From an uncultured Actinomycetes bacterium (GTDB lineage Bacteria > Actinomycetota > Thermoleophilia > RBG-16-64-13): a stretch of DNA of 41,263 bases. The stretch spans positions 1-41,263 of the forward strand of contig CAIQPS010000112.1 of NCBI GenBank assembly GCA_903873715.1, given 5' to 3'. Shown here in pieces: positions 38,194-41,263 of this stretch (positions are counted from its first letter, which is position 1; the number at the start of each line of letters is the position of its first letter). The notes below the pieces were generated by a model. The model did no database searches. It was not told the DNA's origin and worked only from the letters and a program-made list of their open reading frames with translations. A program made the position numbers and the translations under genes.

Positions 38194-40046
38194 CGGCTGC
38201 GAACGGGACCGCTCCGGGCGGCGCCGCCACCACCCCCGGCGCCGGCGACAACGGCAAGCGCCGCATCGGCGTCTATGTGTGCCACTGCGGCGGCAACATC
38301 TCCGACTACGTGGACGTGGACAGCGTGGTGAAGGAACTCGAGGGCGACCCCGAGGTCATCGTGGCGAAGACCGCCATGTTCACCTGCTCCGACGCCACCC
38401 AGCAGGAGATCATCCAGGACATCCAGGAACAGGGCCTCGACGGCATCGTGGTGGCGTCCTGCTCCCCCAAACTGCACACGTACACCTTCCGTGACGTGGC
38501 GCGGCGCGCGGGCCTCAGCCCCTTCCAGTACACGCAGGTGAACGTCCGCGAGCAGTGCTCCTGGACCCACACCGACGACAAGACCGGCGCCACCGAAAAG
38601 GCCAAGAGGCTGGTGAAGGCCGGCGTGGGCCGCACTCGTCTGACGGTGCCGCTCGAGCCCATCGTCGTGGAGACGGTGCCCAAAGCGGTGGTCATCGGCG
38701 GCGGCGTGGCCGGTCTACGGGCCGCCCTGGGCCTGGCCGGCATAGGCATCTCGGCGTTCCTGGTGGAGAAGGAAGCGCAACTCGGCGGCTGGGCCGCCGG
38801 CTTCGGCGAGATGTACCCGTACGGCAAGAACGGTCGGGCGATGGTCAAGGACCTCGAAGCCAAGGTGCGCAGCAACCCCGACATCACGGTGTTCACCAAT
38901 GCCGAGGTCACCGGCAAGGCCGGCAGCTTCGGCAACTACCAAGTCGACGTGCGGGTGCAGCCCGGCGGCGGCAAGGCCCCTGAGACCATCACGGTAAACG
39001 CCGGCTCCATCGTGGTTGCGACCGGCTTCGCCGCCTACCCGGTGGCCGAGGACGAGTTGGGCTACGGGTTGGACGGTGTCATCACCCTTCCCGACTTCAA
39101 GAAGATGCTGGACGGTGCCACCGGCCCGCTCACCTACAACGGCAAGCCGGTGAAGAACATCGCTTACATCTACTGCGTGGGCAGCCGCCAGGACCCGTAT
39201 GAGGTCGAGGGTGGCCACGAGTACTGCTCGCGGTACTGCTGCACGGCCACGGTACACGCTTCCCTCGAGGTGGCGGCGCTGGGCGGGCACACCCACCAGT
39301 ACCACCTGCACCGCGATGTCCGCACCTACGGCAAGTACGAGAAGCTCTACGACGAGTCGCTCAACAAGGGCTCCGTGTACCTCAAGGTGCCGGACGACGA
39401 ACCGCCGGTGGTGACGCGCGACCAGAAGTCCGGCCGCCTCCTGGTGACGACCAAGGACGTCTTGGCCGAGCGCGCCGAGATCGAGATCCCGGCCGACCTC
39501 GTGGTGCTCGTCACGGCCATGGTGCCGCGAGAGAACGAGGAACTGACCAAAGCCCTCAAGCTGCCCATCGGCAAGAGCGGCTTCTTCAACGAGATCCATC
39601 CCAAACTGCGCCCGGTCGAGACGGTCGTGGACGGCGTGTACATCTGCGGCACCTGCCAGCAGCCGATGAATTCCGCGGAAGCGGTGGCGTCGGGCCTGGC
39701 GGCGGTGACCCAGAGCGCCTCCATCCTCAAGCGTGGCTTCGCCGAGCTCGACCCGCTGGTGGCCATGGTCGACCAGAGCCTCTGCACCTGGTGCGGGGCC
39801 TGTGACGAGGTCTGCCCGTACGGCGCTCCGCAGGAGATAGAAGTGACCGGCGCCGACGGCGCGGTCAAGAAGGTCGCCACGATCGACAAGACCGCCTGCA
39901 AAGGCTGTGGCGGCTGCATCCCGGTCTGCCCGGTGAACGCCATCGACCTCGAGGGCTACACCGACGCCCAGATCCGGGCCATGATCGACGGCATGCTCGC
40001 CGAGCCGGGCCTGCCTGGATGCGTGACGCAGGAGGTGATCGGATGA
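38190..40046 (+). CDS. hdrA: HdrA-like flavo-iron-sulfur protein, second copy (QmoB/HdrA type)
   Basis: 618 aa with the standard HdrA plan. An N-terminal domain with VYVCHCGGNISDYVDV and ASCSPKLHTYTF comes first. The FAD domain (VVIGGGVAGLRAALGLAG near residue 170) follows, then the CSRYCC segment. The C-terminus has two ferredoxin motifs (CTWCGACDEVCP and CKGCGGCIPVCP). HdrA flavins can bifurcate or merge electrons in some complexes; I cannot tell from sequence whether this one does. An Ala/Gly/Pro-rich 20-residue leader precedes the fold. The start overlaps the HdrA-GltD stop (ATGA), so the pair is coexpressed and probably forms a QmoA/QmoB-like heterodimer. Confidence 0.93.
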   Translation: MTAANGTAPGGAATTPGAGDNGKRRIGVYVCHCGGNISDYVDVDSVVKELEGDPEVIVAKTAMFTCSDATQQEIIQDIQEQGLDGIVVASCSPKLHTYTFRDVARRAGLSPFQYTQVNVREQCSWTHTDDKTGATEKAKRLVKAGVGRTRLTVPLEPIVVETVPKAVVIGGGVAGLRAALGLAGIGISAFLVEKEAQLGGWAAGFGEMYPYGKNGRAMVKDLEAKVRSNPDITVFTNAEVTGKAGSFGNYQVDVRVQPGGGKAPETITVNAGSIVVATGFAAYPVAEDELGYGLDGVITLPDFKKMLDGATGPLTYNGKPVKNIAYIYCVGSRQDPYEVEGGHEYCSRYCCTATVHASLEVAALGGHTHQYHLHRDVRTYGKYEKLYDESLNKGSVYLKVPDDEPPVVTRDQKSGRLLVTTKDVLAERAEIEIPADLVVLVTAMVPRENEELTKALKLPIGKSGFFNEIHPKLRPVETVVDGVYICGTCQQPMNSAEAVASGLAAVTQSASILKRGFAELDPLVAMVDQSLCTWCGACDEVCPYGAPQEIEVTGADGAVKKVATIDKTACKGCGGCIPVCPVNAIDLEGYTDAQIRAMIDGMLAEPGLPGCVTQEVIG

Positions 40047-40321
40047 GTGCCGCCGAGCACACCCCGGCGACCGGCGCCCCGGCGCCCCGCCCCGTCCGCG
40101 AGATCATCCGCGAGGAGCAGCTCATGCGGGCCCGCATCCTCAGGCTCCTTGAAGACGGCGGCAAGACCATCCCCGAGATCGCGGAAGGCCTCGGCGCGCC
40201 GACGGCCGAGGTGACCTACTGGGTGATGGGCCTGCGCAAATACGGCTGGCTGCGCGAGGACAAAGAAGTCAACGACGAGGGCTACTACGTCTACGAGGCG
40301 ATCGAGAGAGAGAACGCATGA
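40043..40321 (+). CDS. Small winged-helix protein inside the hdr operon
   Basis: 92 aa. A disordered Ala/Pro-rich start (about 20 residues) is followed by a compact winged-helix domain: RARILRLLEDGGKTIPEIAE, GLGAPTAEVTYWVMGLRKYG, and a two-strand wing ending YYVYEAI. It has no cysteines. It is coupled by ATGA overlaps to HdrA on one side and the HdrC fusion on the other, so it is made in step with the complex. It could be a DNA-binding regulator or a structural subunit that reuses the fold. Confidence 0.85.
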   Translation: MSAAEHTPATGAPAPRPVREIIREEQLMRARILRLLEDGGKTIPEIAEGLGAPTAEVTYWVMGLRKYGWLREDKEVNDEGYYVYEAIERENA

Positions 40322-41263
40322 GCACCCGAGTGAACCCGGAACTCGTCGAGGAGCTCGGTCCCTACGGGGCCGAATCGGTGCAGAAGTGCTTCAACTGCGG
40401 CAACTGCACCGCCGTCTGCTCCCTCGCCGAGGAACACGAGAACTTCCCCCGCCGTTCCATGCGCGCCCTGCAGCTGGGCATGGAGGACAAGCTCAAGGGC
40501 GGCCTGGAGCCGTGGCTCTGCTACTACTGCGGTGAGTGCTCCACCTACTGCCCGCGGGACGCGTCCCCGGGCGAGACCATGATGAGCCTGCGCCGCTGGT
40601 TGACGTCGCGCTACGACTTCACCGGCATCAGCCGGCTGTTCTACCGCAAGCCCACGGTGGAGCTCCTCATGGTGATCCTGGTCGCCGTCCTGACGGCGAT
40701 AGGCTTCACGCTGGTGGGCGTCTTCACCGGCAACATCAACGAGTACACCGGCGAGAACGCCTTCCTGCCGGCGCACAGCGTCCACATCTTCGACTGGTGC
40801 ATGGCCGCCGTCCTGCTGGCCTTCCTCATCCCCAACATGGTCCGGATGTGGTGGTTCACCCTCGGCAAGGAGACCCTGGGCAAGGGCCGCACGATGAAAC
40901 TGTCGCCCATGGCCTACCTCAAGTCGGTGTACCAGTTCCCGCTGCACTTCATCACCCAGAAGCGCTACGCCAAATGCGAGCGCAAGCGCCCGTGGGTGAT
41001 GCACCTGGCCCTCATGCTGAGCTACGTCACGATGCTGATACTCATCATGTTCTTCCTCAAGTACATGTGGGCCGGCCCGAAGATCGACTGGCGGGTGCAC
41101 GTGTTCGGCTACATCGCCAGCGCCGGCCTCATCGCCGCGACGATCTGGATGATCGTCGGCCGCATGAAGAAGATGGAGGCGCAGCACCAGCACTCGCACG
41201 AGAGCGACTGGATCTTCCTGATCCTGCTGCTGGTGGTGGCGGTCACCGGCGTGCTGCAGCACA
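40318..41263 (+). CDS. HdrC fused to a membrane cytochrome-b-like domain (QmoC/HdrE-like), 3' end outside window
   Basis: At least 315 aa, running off the window. The N-terminal HdrC domain has two 4Fe-4S motifs: CFNCGNCTAVC and CYYCGECSTYC. From about residue 110 come hydrophobic helices (VELLMVILVAVLTAIGF, IFDWCMAAVLLAFLIPNMV, WVMHLALMLSYVTMLILIMF and more). Histidines in or near them (HSVHIF, PLHFITQ, VMHLALM, WRVHVFGY) are candidate haem b ligands, as in QmoC, HdrE and NarI-type proteins. This subunit would pass electrons between the HdrA pair and the quinone pool. ATG at 40318 overlaps the winged-helix stop. Confidence 0.9.
   Translation, partial: MSTRVNPELVEELGPYGAESVQKCFNCGNCTAVCSLAEEHENFPRRSMRALQLGMEDKLKGGLEPWLCYYCGECSTYCPRDASPGETMMSLRRWLTSRYDFTGISRLFYRKPTVELLMVILVAVLTAIGFTLVGVFTGNINEYTGENAFLPAHSVHIFDWCMAAVLLAFLIPNMVRMWWFTLGKETLGKGRTMKLSPMAYLKSVYQFPLHFITQKRYAKCERKRPWVMHLALMLSYVTMLILIMFFLKYMWAGPKIDWRVHVFGYIASAGLIAATIWMIVGRMKKMEAQHQHSHESDWIFLILLLVVAVTGVLQH

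Overview
The window is GC-rich and reads like the genome of an anaerobic or facultatively anaerobic actinobacterium. The evidence is the Thr/Ala/Pro linker behind the lipobox of a Tat-type binding protein, dense ATGA/GTGA gene overlaps, a glycyl radical enzyme with its activase, and a heterodisulfide-reductase (Hdr)-type redox complex. I see no rRNA, tRNA, CRISPR array, insertion sequence or phage gene. The phylum assignment is inference.

Layout. (1) 1-5612, minus strand: a five-gene oligopeptide/dipeptide ABC transporter, with the substrate-binding protein cut by the window edge. (2) 5813-9989: a TetR regulator divergent from a radical-SAM activase and its glycyl radical enzyme. (3) 10026-13544, minus strand: an alpha/beta hydrolase, a SAM methyltransferase broken by an in-frame TGA, and an Old Yellow Enzyme-type Fe-S flavoprotein. 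The promoter of the last gene is a near copy of the tetR promoter. (4) 13789-14388: a hemerythrin-like protein. (5) 14526-20452, minus strand: two GlcD/VAO-type flavoproteins flanking a double-CCG Fe-S protein, and a zinc alcohol dehydrogenase divergent from a LysR regulator. (6) 21623-24393, minus strand: a phloretin/diacetylphloroglucinol hydrolase-type enzyme, an EthD-like protein, and an unusual MerR-TetR fusion regulator. (7) 24447-27982: a small Cys-rich DUF6485-type protein, two EamA exporters and a divergent MFS transporter. (8) 28172-30421, minus strand: a secreted M6 (immune inhibitor A) metalloprotease. (9) 30670-41263, plus strand: two adjacent operons, each headed by a near-duplicate ArsR gene. 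The first encodes a sulfide:quinone reductase-like flavoprotein, DUF1641, a single-Cys DsrC/TusE-like protein and a DsrE2-like protein. The second encodes TusA, an MvhD-like protein, an HdrA carrying an inserted GltD-like NAD(P)H domain, a second HdrA, a winged-helix protein and a membrane HdrC/cytochrome-b-like fusion (Qmo-like), which runs off the window.

How the genes may work together. Regions 2-6 look like a catabolic island for aromatic or phenolic compounds: radical chemistry, enoate reduction, flavoprotein oxidation, C-C hydrolysis and alcohol oxidation. It has peptide-type import and local regulators; the actual substrates are not readable from sequence. Region 9 looks like an integrated sulfur-handling and electron-transfer module. 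Persulfide carriers (TusA, DsrE2, DsrC-like) and an SQR-like enzyme sit beside an Hdr/Qmo-like complex that could connect NAD(P)H, Fe-S/flavin centres and the quinone pool. This is the most striking system in the window.
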